Below are positions 1 through 9,561 of a stretch of 64,000 nt of DNA, piece after piece. The translations under genes were made by a program, and so were the position numbers. Location of the stretch: contig CAZOMY010000001.1 of the NCBI GenBank assembly GCA_964581115.1, positions 372,001-436,000 on the forward strand, read 5' to 3'. This stretch comes from 2-02-FULL-55-14 sp964581115 (GTDB lineage: Bacteria > Bacteroidota > Ignavibacteria > UBA10030). Numbering within the stretch: position 1 is the stretch's first letter; each line of letters opens with the position of its first letter. The notes beneath the pieces are model-generated. The model was not told the DNA's origin and made no database searches. It worked only from the letters and a program-made list of their open reading frames with translations.

Positions 1-946
1 CCTCGATGATCTTCTTGGCGAGCCCATCTCCGGCTCGAACTGCCCGCACGATCGCCTCGACCGTGGCGACCTCCGGGGAGCCTCCATGCGATCGATAGGC
101 CATCATGAGCGATGAGTCGCCGAGCAATGCTCCGAGATCATACTGACCGTGATACAGCAACGGGAATCGGTCGGGCCTGGCAAGCTCATAACCCACTTCA
201 TTGTAGCCGATCTCTCCCGCACTCGAGGTGCGGCCGTGCAATATCTTTCCGTCGACGATGATTCCCGTGCCGATGCCGTCCCCCACCCAGAAGAAGACCT
301 GGTCGGCGATCTGCCGTCCTGCGCCGAAGAGGTACTCGGCAAGCGTCATGGCTTTGACATCATTCTCGACAAAGACCGGCAGTCCAAGCGCATGTCCGAA
401 CACCGTCTTGAGGTTGGTTCCCTTCCACCCTTTCAGTGTGTCGGCCACTCTCAGAATGCCGGTCTCACGGTCGATGATACCAGGCAATCCGACACCCAAC
501 CCGACGCTTCGGTCAAAGAGGGTTGGAGATTCCTTGCGCCAGGTTTCGAGATGGTCCAGGATACGACCGATCACCGTCTTGGGCGGATCGCCGGGTGTGA
601 TGTCGAACGCATCGCGCTGCAGGATGTTCGCGTTCATGTCGGTCGCGACGATCTGGACAGAACGCATGCGAATGTCGACGCCAAGGACGGTGCCGGCTCT
701 TGGATTGAAACGCAGGAGCTCACGCTTGCGTCCCCCTCGGCTTGTGGAGGTACCCTCGCCGACCGGCTCAAGGAACCCACCGTCCAGGAATCTGCCGACG
801 ATCTCGGTGACTGTGGTCTTCGAGAGGGAGCAACGCTGGGAGATCTCGGTGCGCGAGATGGGACTCGAGTCCCGGACGAGTCGGAGAATGCGGTACTCGT
901 TCGGTTCGTCGAAGGCGCTTCTTCGTTCGGCCAGTCTACGCCACAC
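1..946 (-). CDS. ROK family transcriptional regulator/sugar-kinase-like protein, partial (3' end beyond left edge)
   Basis: The reverse strand reads without a stop from about 946 to the window edge. The N-terminus holds a winged-helix MarR/NagC-like segment (EYRILRLVRDSSPISRTEI, then SLSKTTVTEIVGRFLDGGFL), followed by the ROK fold: LGVDIRMRSVQIVATD, GLGVGLPGIID, VENDVKAMTLAEYLFGAG and WVGDGIGTGIIVDGK. In the family such proteins bind sugars or sugar phosphates and repress sugar-use genes. After AGEIGYN the usual His and the CxCGxxGCLE zinc motif are missing; the sequence continues NEVGYELARPDRFPLLYH. The start is uncertain: an in-frame TGA lies upstream and no ATG is available, so I chose the GTG at 946 for its position before the helix-turn-helix; no good ribosome site is visible. 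The upstream neighbours are glycosidases, which fits a sugar regulator. Confidence 0.85.
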   Translation of the reverse strand, partial: MWRRLAERRSAFDEPNEYRILRLVRDSSPISRTEISQRCSLSKTTVTEIVGRFLDGGFLEPVGEGTSTSRGGRKRELLRFNPRAGTVLGVDIRMRSVQIVATDMNANILQRDAFDITPGDPPKTVIGRILDHLETWRKESPTLFDRSVGLGVGLPGIIDRETGILRVADTLKGWKGTNLKTVFGHALGLPVFVENDVKAMTLAEYLFGAGRQIADQVFFWVGDGIGTGIIVDGKILHGRTSSAGEIGYNEVGYELARPDRFPLLYHGQYDLGALLGDSSLMMAYRSHGGSPEVATVEAIVRAVRAGDGLAKKIIE

Positions 947-970
947 GGGTAGATCTGCAGGAGAAGTATT

Positions 971-1029
971 GGTTTGTCAACCTGACGAACAAACCCAATT
1001 TGCCATCCTAACTTCAGTCTGTCAAGTTA
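971..1029. promoter_or_regulatory. Two inverted repeats upstream of the ROK gene, candidate operators
   Basis: Two perfect inverted repeats lie 36 bases apart, centre to centre. The first is GGTTTGT (971-977) and ACAAACC (989-995) with an 11-base spacer. The second is TAACTT (1009-1014) and AAGTTA (1024-1029) with a 9-base spacer. They sit 25-83 bases upstream of the proposed ROK start. ROK regulators of the NagC/Mlc type bind AT-flanked inverted repeats, so autoregulation is plausible, but the binding protein is an inference. Confidence 0.4.
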
Positions 1030-1178
1030 ATTCCTCTGAGTTCAATTCCCAATCATGAGACAGGTTGCACCTCATGACTGACCGACGCAGTCCGCCCTAT
1101 ACGATGCGTCCACACAAGTCCCTGCCATATTCCTGACCCAGAGCCACCTCGACGAAATGCCGCTGGATCGAGCCCATC

Positions 1179-1198
1179 GGCCGAGGAACATCTCGGCC
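1179..1198 (-). terminator. Hairpin in the intergenic stretch 947-1414
   Basis: GGCCGAG (1179-1185) and CTCGGCC (1192-1198) form a perfect 7-bp stem with a 6-base loop, about 220 bases beyond the stop of the upstream glycosidase gene. There is no U-tract, so intrinsic termination is doubtful. Apart from this hairpin and the inverted repeats at 971-1029, I see no gene in 947-1414. Confidence 0.3.
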
Positions 1199-1414
1199 AG
1201 GACGACCCCCGCACCACCCTTGCGCGTGGATGAACTCAGCAAGCATTTCTCCACTCCATCGCACTGTTCTCCCCCAGGTCCCCTCCAAGGATCATTCTCA
1301 GATCTGTTCCTCCTTCCCTCCACCTACGGTGCGCAGTGTGAACTTCATTTCTACCAACCGGGGTTCTCCACAGACACTCCTTCTCTTGTTGCTCTTCCGA
1401 TCTCCCTCGATGCT

Positions 1415-3637
1415 CTATTGCTCCTCGATGACCATGATCGTGTTCGCTACCGCCCTCTCGCCAGTCCGGTCAGATGGACTGTTCACGATCTGACCCTCCA
1501 CCACCATCGTCGTCGAGCCTCCTCCGTCCAGATTCACCGCATTCCATGCGCCTATCGATCTCAGAAACCTGGCCATCTCCCTGAAATCCATTCCGATGCT
1601 CGAGGCTTGCCGCCCGTCGACGGTGCCGAGGTAGAGCACCGACGAATCCTCACTCATGCCGACGAATGTCCGTGGATGTCGATCGGTCGTGAACTTGATA
1701 CCGATCCCCTCGCGCCGATGCTCTTCGTTGTCGACGTTTCGTCCATCCCTCAGGATACGTCCACCGGCTCCGACGACCTCATCGAGCATCTCCTCGTTCT
1801 CCCACAGTCGCAACGACACGAGCACGGTATCACCTTTCTGGAGGACCGGTTCGCCCCCCTTCATCGACGACCAGACCCATGAGTCCCCCGAGATCGCCGC
1901 ATTGCCGTCCATGCCGACACGGTCGACGATGAACTTCCCCATTCCATTGGGCCTGGGTTCAGCCACGGGCCTCAACACCATCTCGCACGTTCCTTTGATC
2001 GTGCGTGTGCTCGGACCCCAACGAGCATTGTACATCACTGTTCCGGAAGAATCGAGCAGATCGTTGATCGCTCGCACCGGGACCATGACGCCCCGCGACG
2101 TCGACACGCTGCCCTTGAAACTCATCGGGTCCATCACCGGCCGCCGAGCCGACGTCACTGCGAAATGACTCCGTCTGGACGGTAGTCCGACGACCCATGC
2201 ACCCCGCGATGCCTGGCTCCCGACGGGCCAGTGCGTCTTGAAGGAGAAAAAGTCGGCATTGACCGCACCGATGACCTTTGCTCCTTTCGCCTCCCGGCGA
2301 CGCACTTGCTCTGTGGTGGTCCGCAAGCTATCGGCTCTGAACGTCTCAATGCGCACTCCCTTCTGCTTCAGGTCGACCTCGAGGACGTTCAGCGTGTACG
2401 GGCCTTCGAGCGTGATCGAATGGTGACGGACACCCTTGCGCACCATTCGCACGTCGAACCGGTCATTGTGCGCCAGTGGATAGAGAGCGCGACTCTGGTA
2501 CACTTCCTTCTTCAAGGTCTGTAGGAGACCCGCATCCCGAAGGTCATTGAAGTACCAGAACGCATGTCCGGTCGGCGTGTATCGGCGGGCGATCTTCACC
2601 AACCGCATAACCTCATTGGAGGTCAAGGCTTTGCCTCCGGGCTTAACCGCCAGTCCCGATGTCGTACGCCTCCGCAGTGAATCCGCAAGCGGTCGAAGCG
2701 CTGAGGTCACCAATCGTTCGAATTCCTCAGGCTGCGCATACATTTGGATCTGGACGAGCTCGACCGAGCCGTCCTTCAACCACTGGCGCCAGTCCTGGAG
2801 GTATTCCTCGTACGAACCGTATTCATCGCCGGTCGTGTAGTGACCCGGCGCGTTCGAAACGACGATGCGGGGGTTGGCCCGCTTGATGCGCTGAAACGCG
2901 ATCCGTTGAAACTCAACGATGCGGTCGGCTCGCCACCGCATCCACTCGAGTTCTGAAAAATCCATCGGCGGCTGCGCGCCAGCATGGCCTTGGGCGTACA
3001 ACGTCACCGTGGTCGAATCGTATCCGCAGTCGTTCCTGGGATAGCGAATACGGTCGAGCTCGATGCCATCGACGTCGTACTCGTCTGCCACCTCTGCGTG
3101 AAGGTCGGCCAGGAATGACTGCACCGCCGGCTGACTGTGGGCCATCCAGTAGAATGTTCCGACGTGACCGCTGACATATTCTGCGCTCCCCTTGGAATCG
3201 CGCGCCAGCCATTCAGGATGCCTTCGAAAGATCGGACCCAGCGGTAAGGAGTCGATGCCGTTGCCCGACCACCACCCTACAAAACCGTATTCCATCCACG
3301 CCTCAATGTGCAGGCCGGCTTCGTGGGCCGCATCGACCGCCTCGGCCAGAATATCCCGTTCGCCGGCCGCAGGGTCCGTAGAAAACCCGAATTCGCTCTG
3401 GAACAACCGGCTCCGCCACAGCGGCCATCCGCGCGACCAGGCCAGGAAGTAAACAGTATTGAAATTCGCGTCGGCCGTCTGCTTCATCGCGATCCGGATC
3501 TCTTCGCGACTCCATAGTCGGGACCCTTCGCGGGGGGTCATCCAGAGGCCTCGCAGTTCTCGTTCCTGGGAATCAGCGACCCCGGCGATCAGAACAAAGA
3601 CGAGTGACAATCGGACGAAACGAGCTGCGGCGTTCAT
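1415..3637 (-). CDS. Secreted GHL10-type glycoside hydrolase fused to a phosphodiester glycosidase (NAGPA) domain
   Basis: This 740-residue protein starts at ATG 3637, chosen because MNAAARFVRLSLVFVLIAG makes a signal peptide; the frame upstream has none. Residues ~26-370 match the glycosyl-hydrolase-like 10 (YngK-type) family: ELRGLWMTPREGSRLWSREE, NFNTVYFLAWSRG, GLHIEAWMEYGFVGWW and YDVDGIELDRIRYP, a TIM-barrel signature. Residues ~400-738 match the NAGPA family, which cleaves sugar-phosphodiester bonds (for example in uncovering enzyme and cell-wall glycopolymers): GAVNADFFSFKTHW and the hallmark NLDGGGSTTMVVEG, then ANTIMVIEE. Both halves probably act outside the cytoplasm on wall or extracellular glycans. 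The substrate cannot be told. It lies divergent from the VirK-like gene and upstream of the ROK gene. Confidence 0.85.
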   Translation of the reverse strand: MNAAARFVRLSLVFVLIAGVADSQERELRGLWMTPREGSRLWSREEIRIAMKQTADANFNTVYFLAWSRGWPLWRSRLFQSEFGFSTDPAAGERDILAEAVDAAHEAGLHIEAWMEYGFVGWWSGNGIDSLPLGPIFRRHPEWLARDSKGSAEYVSGHVGTFYWMAHSQPAVQSFLADLHAEVADEYDVDGIELDRIRYPRNDCGYDSTTVTLYAQGHAGAQPPMDFSELEWMRWRADRIVEFQRIAFQRIKRANPRIVVSNAPGHYTTGDEYGSYEEYLQDWRQWLKDGSVELVQIQMYAQPEEFERLVTSALRPLADSLRRRTTSGLAVKPGGKALTSNEVMRLVKIARRYTPTGHAFWYFNDLRDAGLLQTLKKEVYQSRALYPLAHNDRFDVRMVRKGVRHHSITLEGPYTLNVLEVDLKQKGVRIETFRADSLRTTTEQVRRREAKGAKVIGAVNADFFSFKTHWPVGSQASRGAWVVGLPSRRSHFAVTSARRPVMDPMSFKGSVSTSRGVMVPVRAINDLLDSSGTVMYNARWGPSTRTIKGTCEMVLRPVAEPRPNGMGKFIVDRVGMDGNAAISGDSWVWSSMKGGEPVLQKGDTVLVSLRLWENEEMLDEVVGAGGRILRDGRNVDNEEHRREGIGIKFTTDRHPRTFVGMSEDSSVLYLGTVDGRQASSIGMDFREMARFLRSIGAWNAVNLDGGGSTTMVVEGQIVNSPSDRTGERAVANTIMVIEEQ

Positions 3638-3763
3638 GGTTGTTCTTCGAATGTGTCGATGCGGTGACGGATGATACGTACAATTGCGACCTGGTGAAAG
3701 ACTGCGGTGGATGAACGGTCGAGGTTGTACATTCAAACAACCCTCTCTTCCAGGAGCCATCCC

Positions 3764-4240
3764 ATGCGAAGACCGTTTGTCTCCCTCTTCCTCCTCATGT
3801 CCATCGCGTCGGCACTGGCCGGCCAACCTGTCCGCTGCACGTCATTCAACGATCTTCTGACGTCGCTCAAGGATGGTTGGAGCGTTCGGATGACCATCGA
3901 ATACGCCAAATGCCGTCTCGTCATCGATTCCGTCGAACAACGGTCTCCTGAGGCGGTCGGTGGAATGACCATCGATACCTACGAGTACTTCGCCCGAGGA
4001 GTCGTCAGAAACGCCAAAGCGTATCTTGCAACATCCGAGACGCACCTTATCAGCCATCCACGTTACGGCTACGTCCTCAATTATGTCCGCCTCCGGATCT
4101 ATGAGGACGATGCCGTTGAGATCGTCGCCCGCTATCTGAACCCGTCGTCATATGCCGTTGTGATGGACGAGACCTTCTTCGGAGCGATCTCCGACGGATC
4201 GGACAGCAACGGACTTCATCTCTACCGTTCTCAGCCGTGA
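3764..4240 (+). CDS. VirK-like secreted protein
   Basis: This is a 158-residue protein with a signal peptide (MRRPFVSLFLLMSIASALAG). The ATG at 3764 follows CAGGAG at 3751-3756. The mature part fits the VirK family: TSFNDLLTSLKDGWSVRMTI near the N-terminus, then a conserved Cys (EYAKCRL), GGMTIDTYEYF, and SETHL followed by NYVRLRIYEDDAVEIVARYL. The family is named after an Agrobacterium vir gene, but its biochemical role is unknown. The stop overlaps the region just before the alpha-galactosidase start, 23 bases away, so the two are probably co-transcribed. Confidence 0.65.
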   Translation: MRRPFVSLFLLMSIASALAGQPVRCTSFNDLLTSLKDGWSVRMTIEYAKCRLVIDSVEQRSPEAVGGMTIDTYEYFARGVVRNAKAYLATSETHLISHPRYGYVLNYVRLRIYEDDAVEIVARYLNPSSYAVVMDETFFGAISDGSDSNGLHLYRSQP

Positions 4241-4263
4241 ATCCCCGTTGGAGGAGCGACAGC

Positions 4264-6537
4264 ATGCGCACTCATTCCGTGACTGCGGCGATCGTTCTTC
4301 TTGCCGCGGGTCTGACAAGCCAGCCTATGACGGTCCCGATCTCCGGACCCTGGCGCTTCTCGCCGGTGGACCACCCCGACCACGCCGGCGCCGACCTCTC
4401 CGATGCCTCGTGGCCGCTGATCCGCACGGGAAGCAGTTGGGAGAGGCAGGGATTTGACAAGCTCGACGGCCATGTGTGGTATCGTACCCGCGTTGTCATT
4501 CCCACAACACTCCGCGACGGGGCAACGATCAAGGAGGCGATCCGATTAGAACTCGGCATGGTCGACGATATCGATCAAACTTTTCTGAACGGAGCGCTCA
4601 TCGGGGTGAATGGGAGCGACATGCCTCCCGGGACACCCGCCGATACCGGGTCGCTGTCTCCGTACGGCTCAAAATGGAACACCGCAAGGTCATACACCAT
4701 CCGAATCGATGACCCGCGGATACGCTGGAATGCCGAGAACGTTCTCGCCGTCCGTGTTTATGATGGCGGAGGTCCTGGAGGCCTCTGGTCGGGACAGCCA
4801 CACTTCCGCGCCATGACGCTCGCGGATGTGTTGCTGATCGGACATGCGGACGAGCCCTTCCGTGAGATCGACGGAGCCCTCCAGAAGACGTTCAACATCC
4901 TCAATCGCTCATCATCGGTCCGCATGCATGGCTCGCTCGTCATTCGGGTCGTCGATGGTATCGACGGTGCGGAACTCTCGAGAACGACTCGGCCGATCGT
5001 GCTGGAGCCCGCGACATCGTTGCCGGTGACGACACAGCTGGCACAACCTGAACGATCGACACTCCTCGTGTATCAGGCTTCGGTGGAAGGATATGGCGAA
5101 ACCGTTCGGTCCCAAGATGAAGTGCCGTACGTGATGACTCCCAGACCGGGCGACGCTCCCCGCATCAACGGGCCATCAGTCGTCGGCGCGCGGCCCGGAC
5201 GACCCTTCGTGTTTCGCATTCCGGCAAGCGGCAAACGTCCGATGCTCTTCGGCGTCGACGGACTTCCAGTCGGCCTTTCTGTGGACAGTACAAAAGGCGT
5301 TATCGCAGGCCGCACACCAGCGCGGGGTGTCTATGCATTGAAGATCAGCGCACAGAACGCTCACGGGCACGACAACCGCGTTCTAACGCTGAAGGTGGGC
5401 GACGAGCTGGCGCTGACTCCACCGATGGGCTGGAACAGTTGGAACGTTTGGGGTTTGACGGTCGACCAGGAGAAGGTGATCGCCTCGGCCCGCGTGTTCG
5501 AGGAGAAGGGCCTTGCCGATCACGGCTGGTCGTACATCAACATCGATGATGGATGGGAGATCAAGGGAGACGATCCGCGCCCCAAGCGTCATCCCGACGG
5601 CTTGATCGTCGTCAATGAGAAGTTTCCTGACATGAAGGCTCTCGGAGACAGTCTGCACGCACTAGGTCTGAAGTTCGGGATCTATTCGTCGCCGGGACCG
5701 CTGACGTGCGGGGGCTACACGGCCAGTTACGGCTACGAAGCGCACGACGCTCGATCATACGCCGCTTGGGGCATCGACTACCTCAAGTACGATTGGTGTT
5801 CCTACGACCGCATCGCCAAGGACAGATCGCGGGCTGAGCTGATGAAGCCATACGCCCTGATGCGGAGCAACCTTGACTCCGTTGACCGAGACATCGTCTA
5901 CAGCCTGTGTCAATATGGGATGGGTAATGTTTGGGAATGGGGCGCCCAGGTGGGAGGCAACCTGTGGCGCACGACGGGAGACATCGTCGACACGTGGGAA
6001 AGCATGAGCGGCATCGGTTTCAACCAGGTGGCGAACGCACCCTTTGCCGGTCCAGGCCACTGGAATGACCCGGACATGCTCGTCGTGGGTTGGGTCGGCT
6101 GGGGTCCCCGTCTCCACCCGACGCGACTGACGCCCGATGAACAATACACGCACATCAGCCTCTGGAGCCTTCTGTCAGCCCCCTTATTGATCGGTTGCGA
6201 CCTGACGCGGGTCGATGCGTTCACGCTGAATCTGCTGACGAACGACGAGGTGCTGGCGATCGACCAGGATGCGTTGGGACGTCAGGCGACGCCGGTCCTC
6301 GTTCGTGACAGCATCCAAATCTGGACGAAGCCGCTGGCCGACGGATCGGAGGCGGTAGGAGTGTTCAACCTTTCCTCGACAGGCCTTCAGGTCTCTTTCG
6401 ACCTGCGCGATGTAGGTCTGCCTGAGAGCGTGACGCTAAGGGACCTCTGGCGTCAGCGGCTCGCCGGCACGTTCTCCCGGCGCGCAACATTCGAGGTGCC
6501 CCGTCACGGGGTCGTACTGTTGAAGTCCGTTCGATGA
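4264..6537 (+). CDS. Alpha-galactosidase, glycoside hydrolase family 27, exported
   Basis: This 757-residue protein starts at ATG 4264 behind GGAGGAG; the start gives a signal peptide (MRTHSVTAAIVLLAAGLTSQ). Residues ~25-185 look like the jelly-roll sugar-binding domain of beta-galactosidases, residues ~303-378 like a putative Ig domain (VVGARPGRPFVFRIP, GVIAGRTPARGVYALKI). The GH27 barrel spans ~382-680: LTPPMGWNSWNVWG, YINIDDGW, and DYLKYDWC with nucleophile D510. WRTTGDIVDTW contains the likely acid/base D573 and R569, by alignment with human GLA D170/D231/R227. GPGHWNDPDML is the conserved family block. A beta-sandwich closes the protein. It should remove terminal alpha-galactose from glycans in the periplasm or outside. 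The N-terminal additions make it larger than plain GH27 enzymes. Confidence 0.93.
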   Translation: MRTHSVTAAIVLLAAGLTSQPMTVPISGPWRFSPVDHPDHAGADLSDASWPLIRTGSSWERQGFDKLDGHVWYRTRVVIPTTLRDGATIKEAIRLELGMVDDIDQTFLNGALIGVNGSDMPPGTPADTGSLSPYGSKWNTARSYTIRIDDPRIRWNAENVLAVRVYDGGGPGGLWSGQPHFRAMTLADVLLIGHADEPFREIDGALQKTFNILNRSSSVRMHGSLVIRVVDGIDGAELSRTTRPIVLEPATSLPVTTQLAQPERSTLLVYQASVEGYGETVRSQDEVPYVMTPRPGDAPRINGPSVVGARPGRPFVFRIPASGKRPMLFGVDGLPVGLSVDSTKGVIAGRTPARGVYALKISAQNAHGHDNRVLTLKVGDELALTPPMGWNSWNVWGLTVDQEKVIASARVFEEKGLADHGWSYINIDDGWEIKGDDPRPKRHPDGLIVVNEKFPDMKALGDSLHALGLKFGIYSSPGPLTCGGYTASYGYEAHDARSYAAWGIDYLKYDWCSYDRIAKDRSRAELMKPYALMRSNLDSVDRDIVYSLCQYGMGNVWEWGAQVGGNLWRTTGDIVDTWESMSGIGFNQVANAPFAGPGHWNDPDMLVVGWVGWGPRLHPTRLTPDEQYTHISLWSLLSAPLLIGCDLTRVDAFTLNLLTNDEVLAIDQDALGRQATPVLVRDSIQIWTKPLADGSEAVGVFNLSSTGLQVSFDLRDVGLPESVTLRDLWRQRLAGTFSRRATFEVPRHGVVLLKSVR

Positions 6538-6586
6538 GTCGACAGGGCATAGCGGAGGCTTCGCTGGCGACTTCTCTCATTCACCC

Positions 6587-9520
6587 ATGAGCATGACCTG
6601 TGGGGTTAAACGAAGCGGGCCGGCGGGCGTCCAATGTTGTATGGGCGTGATCCGATGGCGTGTTTCTCGAGTATTCTGGCTGGTCGCCGGCATGACAGCC
6701 ATGGCATCGTCGCAAACGGCCGAAGTGCTGGGCCGGGTCGTCGACTCCACGACAGGGACGGGCATTCGGGATGTCTCTGTCATGTTGCGGCGAGATGATG
6801 GTCCTTCGTTGCCTCTCGGCACGATCACTGCACCCGACGGTTCGTACCGGTTCGGTTTCGTCGTATACGGCCGATACCGCCTCATCCTGAGCCATATCGC
6901 CTGTGACACGCTCCGTCGGTCGGTCTTCATCGGCGCGTCATCGGTGGACCTCGGAACGTCGCGGCTTCGGGAGAGAATGGTACCCGAGAGGGAGGTTGTG
7001 GTACGTGGTGTGCCGCCGCCGGTCGAGCAAATCGGAGACACGACGCAGTTTTACGCCGACGCTTTTGCAGTGAACAAGGATGCCAGCGCGGAGGATCTCG
7101 TCTCCAAGCTGCCAGGCTTAACGATGGAGGGCACGAGCGTGCGTTCGCAGGGTGAGGACATCCGGCAGGTGCTCGTTGATGGCAGGCAGTTCTTCAGCGA
7201 CGATCCGATGATCGCCCTGCGCAACCTCCCCGCTGAGATCATCGAACGGGTGCAAGTTTACGACAAACTGAGCGATCAGGCGGAGCTTACGGGCTTTGAC
7301 GATGGCCAGTCGGTCCGGACGATGAACATCATTACCCGTCTGAATCGAAGACAGGGCATGTTCGGCAAGACATCGGGGGGCTACGGTACCGATGCCCGGT
7401 ACGCCACCGTGGGCACGGTGCACGACTTCGACAACGACAGGCGCCTCTCGTTGTTCGGGATCAGCAACAATGTCAACCAGCAGAACTTCACGATGCAGGA
7501 TATCCTGGGTGTTCTGCGAAGCAACACCGCCGGACGCGGCATGTTGGGCGGAGGCCGTTTCGGCGGAGGACTCGGAGGACAACGACCCGGCGGCGGACGG
7601 GTGCTGGAGATGCTCTCGAACGCGGCGGTCCTTCAGCGCGGAGCGGCGGGACTTGCCGACTTCCTTATCGGCGAGCAGGGCGGTCTCAACACGACGCACT
7701 CGCTCGGCGCCACGTATGGCAATGCGTGGAACGGCGGCTTGGAGCTCAACGGCAACTACTTCGTCAACCGCGTCGAGCATCGCGCGTCGGAGACGCTTGA
7801 GCGGGTCACGGCAACCACCAACGCCGATTCGGCACGCGTCTACGCCGAAGAGAACGAGGCCCGCAACGCCAACACAAATCACCGTGCCATGCTGCGCACC
7901 CAGGTCCCGATCGACGAGCTGACCACGCTCGTTGTGCATCCCCGGTTCAGCGTCCAGGTGAACGAGGCCTCTGACCTGACCTTTGGACGCAATGCGATCG
8001 GATCAGCGCTCCTGAACACGTCGGAGGTTTCGTCGAGCTCCCAGAACGACGGCTGGAACGGGTCGTTCACGGCGGTCATGCGGCGCCGGTCGGACATCCC
8101 CGGTCGATCCTTGTCGGTACAGGTCGCAGGATCCTTCTCCGATCGGGGCAGCGATCGTTCGATGGAGGCTTCGACAGCCTTCCCCGCTGCCGGCGGCGGC
8201 TCCGCGACGATCGTATCGCAGAAAAGCACCCGCGCCAGCTCCGGTTCGACAGTCCGCGGCTCCGTGACCCTGACCGAGCCGGTCATGGTCAACGGTCTGG
8301 TTCAGGCCACGTACGCGGCGTCGACCTCCGGATCGTCAAGCGAACGTCTCACGTATGCGCTCGATTCCGTCACGCAGACCTTCGCGATCCTGCGCAACGA
8401 TCTCTCAAGTGAAGGAAAGAACCGGGAGACCTCGCACCGCGCCGGTTTCGGATTTCGCTACGGAAGCCCCGATGGCTTCCGGGCCATGGTATCCGCCGAT
8501 GTGGAGTGGGCTCGTATGTCGGCCGATCTTCGGATCCCCGTCGCCGAGCGGGTCAATCGCCGTTTCCGCACATTCCTTCCGATCGCCTCCGTGAGCTATA
8601 GGTTCTCCGGACTCGCCTCGGTGCAGGCGCAGTTGCGGTCGTCCACGCAGACGCCCTCGGCTACTCAGCTTCAGCGGGGGGTTGACAATACCAATCCCGT
8701 TCAACTGACCACGGGGAATCCGAAACTGGCGCAATCGGTTGTCACCTCATTCATCGTGCGACTGGGCCTTCCAAATCCTCTCGCGATGACCAGCGTCTTC
8801 GCGACGCTGATCGCTTCGGAGACGAACGACGCGATCGTGAATGACGTAACGCTTGCTTCGGCTGATACAACATTGCCGGGTGGCATCGTCCTCCACCCCG
8901 GGACTCAACTGACGCGGCCGGTCAATATCGATGGCCAGCGCTCACTTCGGGGATTCCTGACCTACGGATTCCCGGTCCACTGGCTTGGAAGCAACCTGAA
9001 CTTGATCGCGGACATCACAGCCAGCAGAACGCCCGCCGTGCTGAATGGCGCCACCAATTGGGCGATGGGGACCACGTATTCCGGCGGGTTCACGCTCGTC
9101 AGCACGTTCAGCCAAGATGTCGACCTGACCTTATCGTATGCCGGCAACCACACCACAAACACCAACTCGCTGCTGACGGCCTACGACGAGGCGTACGACT
9201 CGCATCGCGCAGGACTTCGCGCATCGGTTACTTTGTGGGACAACGTTGTTCTGCGCACAGATGCCACATACCGTCAGTCCTCTGGTCGCCGTGCTTCGTA
9301 CCGGCAGGAGTACCTCGTTTGGAACGGAGGCATCGGCATCCGACTTTTCAGCCGAGGTCAGGGTGAGATCACCTTAAGTGTATTTGACATCCTCGAGCAG
9401 AATACCAACCTGAGTATCAATACGACGGACCTGTACACGGAGACCCAGTCGACCAACGCCCTTGGTCGGCATTTTCTGCTGACGTTCAGCTACACGTTAA
9501 GGGCCTTCGACAGTATGTAG
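6587..9520 (+). CDS. TonB-dependent receptor-like outer-membrane beta-barrel protein
   Basis: Up to 977 residues. After a signal segment (VFWLVAGMTAMASSQ) comes a carboxypeptidase-regulatory-like Ig domain (~45-115: AEVLGRVVDSTTGTGIRDVS, DGSYRFGFVVYGRYRLIL). Next is a plug domain (~135-250: DASAEDLVSKLPGLTMEG, GEDIRQVLVDGRQFFSDDP, LPAEIIERVQVYDK), and then a long barrel ending in an aromatic-rich strand (FLLTFSYTLRAF). Family members take up ligands or support surface assembly in Bacteroidota-type outer membranes. A glycine-rich stretch (GGGRFGGGLGGQRPGGG) at ~7545-7600 interrupts the early barrel. ATG 6587 gives a long N-region; ATG 6641 gives a more normal signal peptide and may be the real start; neither has a strong ribosome site. 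It follows the alpha-galactosidase by 49 bases, so a glycan ligand is possible. Confidence 0.85.
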   Translation: MSMTCGVKRSGPAGVQCCMGVIRWRVSRVFWLVAGMTAMASSQTAEVLGRVVDSTTGTGIRDVSVMLRRDDGPSLPLGTITAPDGSYRFGFVVYGRYRLILSHIACDTLRRSVFIGASSVDLGTSRLRERMVPEREVVVRGVPPPVEQIGDTTQFYADAFAVNKDASAEDLVSKLPGLTMEGTSVRSQGEDIRQVLVDGRQFFSDDPMIALRNLPAEIIERVQVYDKLSDQAELTGFDDGQSVRTMNIITRLNRRQGMFGKTSGGYGTDARYATVGTVHDFDNDRRLSLFGISNNVNQQNFTMQDILGVLRSNTAGRGMLGGGRFGGGLGGQRPGGGRVLEMLSNAAVLQRGAAGLADFLIGEQGGLNTTHSLGATYGNAWNGGLELNGNYFVNRVEHRASETLERVTATTNADSARVYAEENEARNANTNHRAMLRTQVPIDELTTLVVHPRFSVQVNEASDLTFGRNAIGSALLNTSEVSSSSQNDGWNGSFTAVMRRRSDIPGRSLSVQVAGSFSDRGSDRSMEASTAFPAAGGGSATIVSQKSTRASSGSTVRGSVTLTEPVMVNGLVQATYAASTSGSSSERLTYALDSVTQTFAILRNDLSSEGKNRETSHRAGFGFRYGSPDGFRAMVSADVEWARMSADLRIPVAERVNRRFRTFLPIASVSYRFSGLASVQAQLRSSTQTPSATQLQRGVDNTNPVQLTTGNPKLAQSVVTSFIVRLGLPNPLAMTSVFATLIASETNDAIVNDVTLASADTTLPGGIVLHPGTQLTRPVNIDGQRSLRGFLTYGFPVHWLGSNLNLIADITASRTPAVLNGATNWAMGTTYSGGFTLVSTFSQDVDLTLSYAGNHTTNTNSLLTAYDEAYDSHRAGLRASVTLWDNVVLRTDATYRQSSGRRASYRQEYLVWNGGIGIRLFSRGQGEITLSVFDILEQNTNLSINTTDLYTETQSTNALGRHFLLTFSYTLRAFDSM

Positions 9521-9561
9521 CTGCCTTCGAGGCACATAACGCCCCTTCCTCACAGCCGACA

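Noticed and set aside
149..1058. Two overlapping plus-strand frames at the left edge
   Set aside because: They are antisense to a ROK protein whose motifs are clear on the minus strand.
7545..7600. Glycine-rich stretch in the TonB-plug protein as a frameshift or assembly fault
   Set aside because: The frame is open and the barrel continues normally on both sides; low-complexity loops are common in such proteins.
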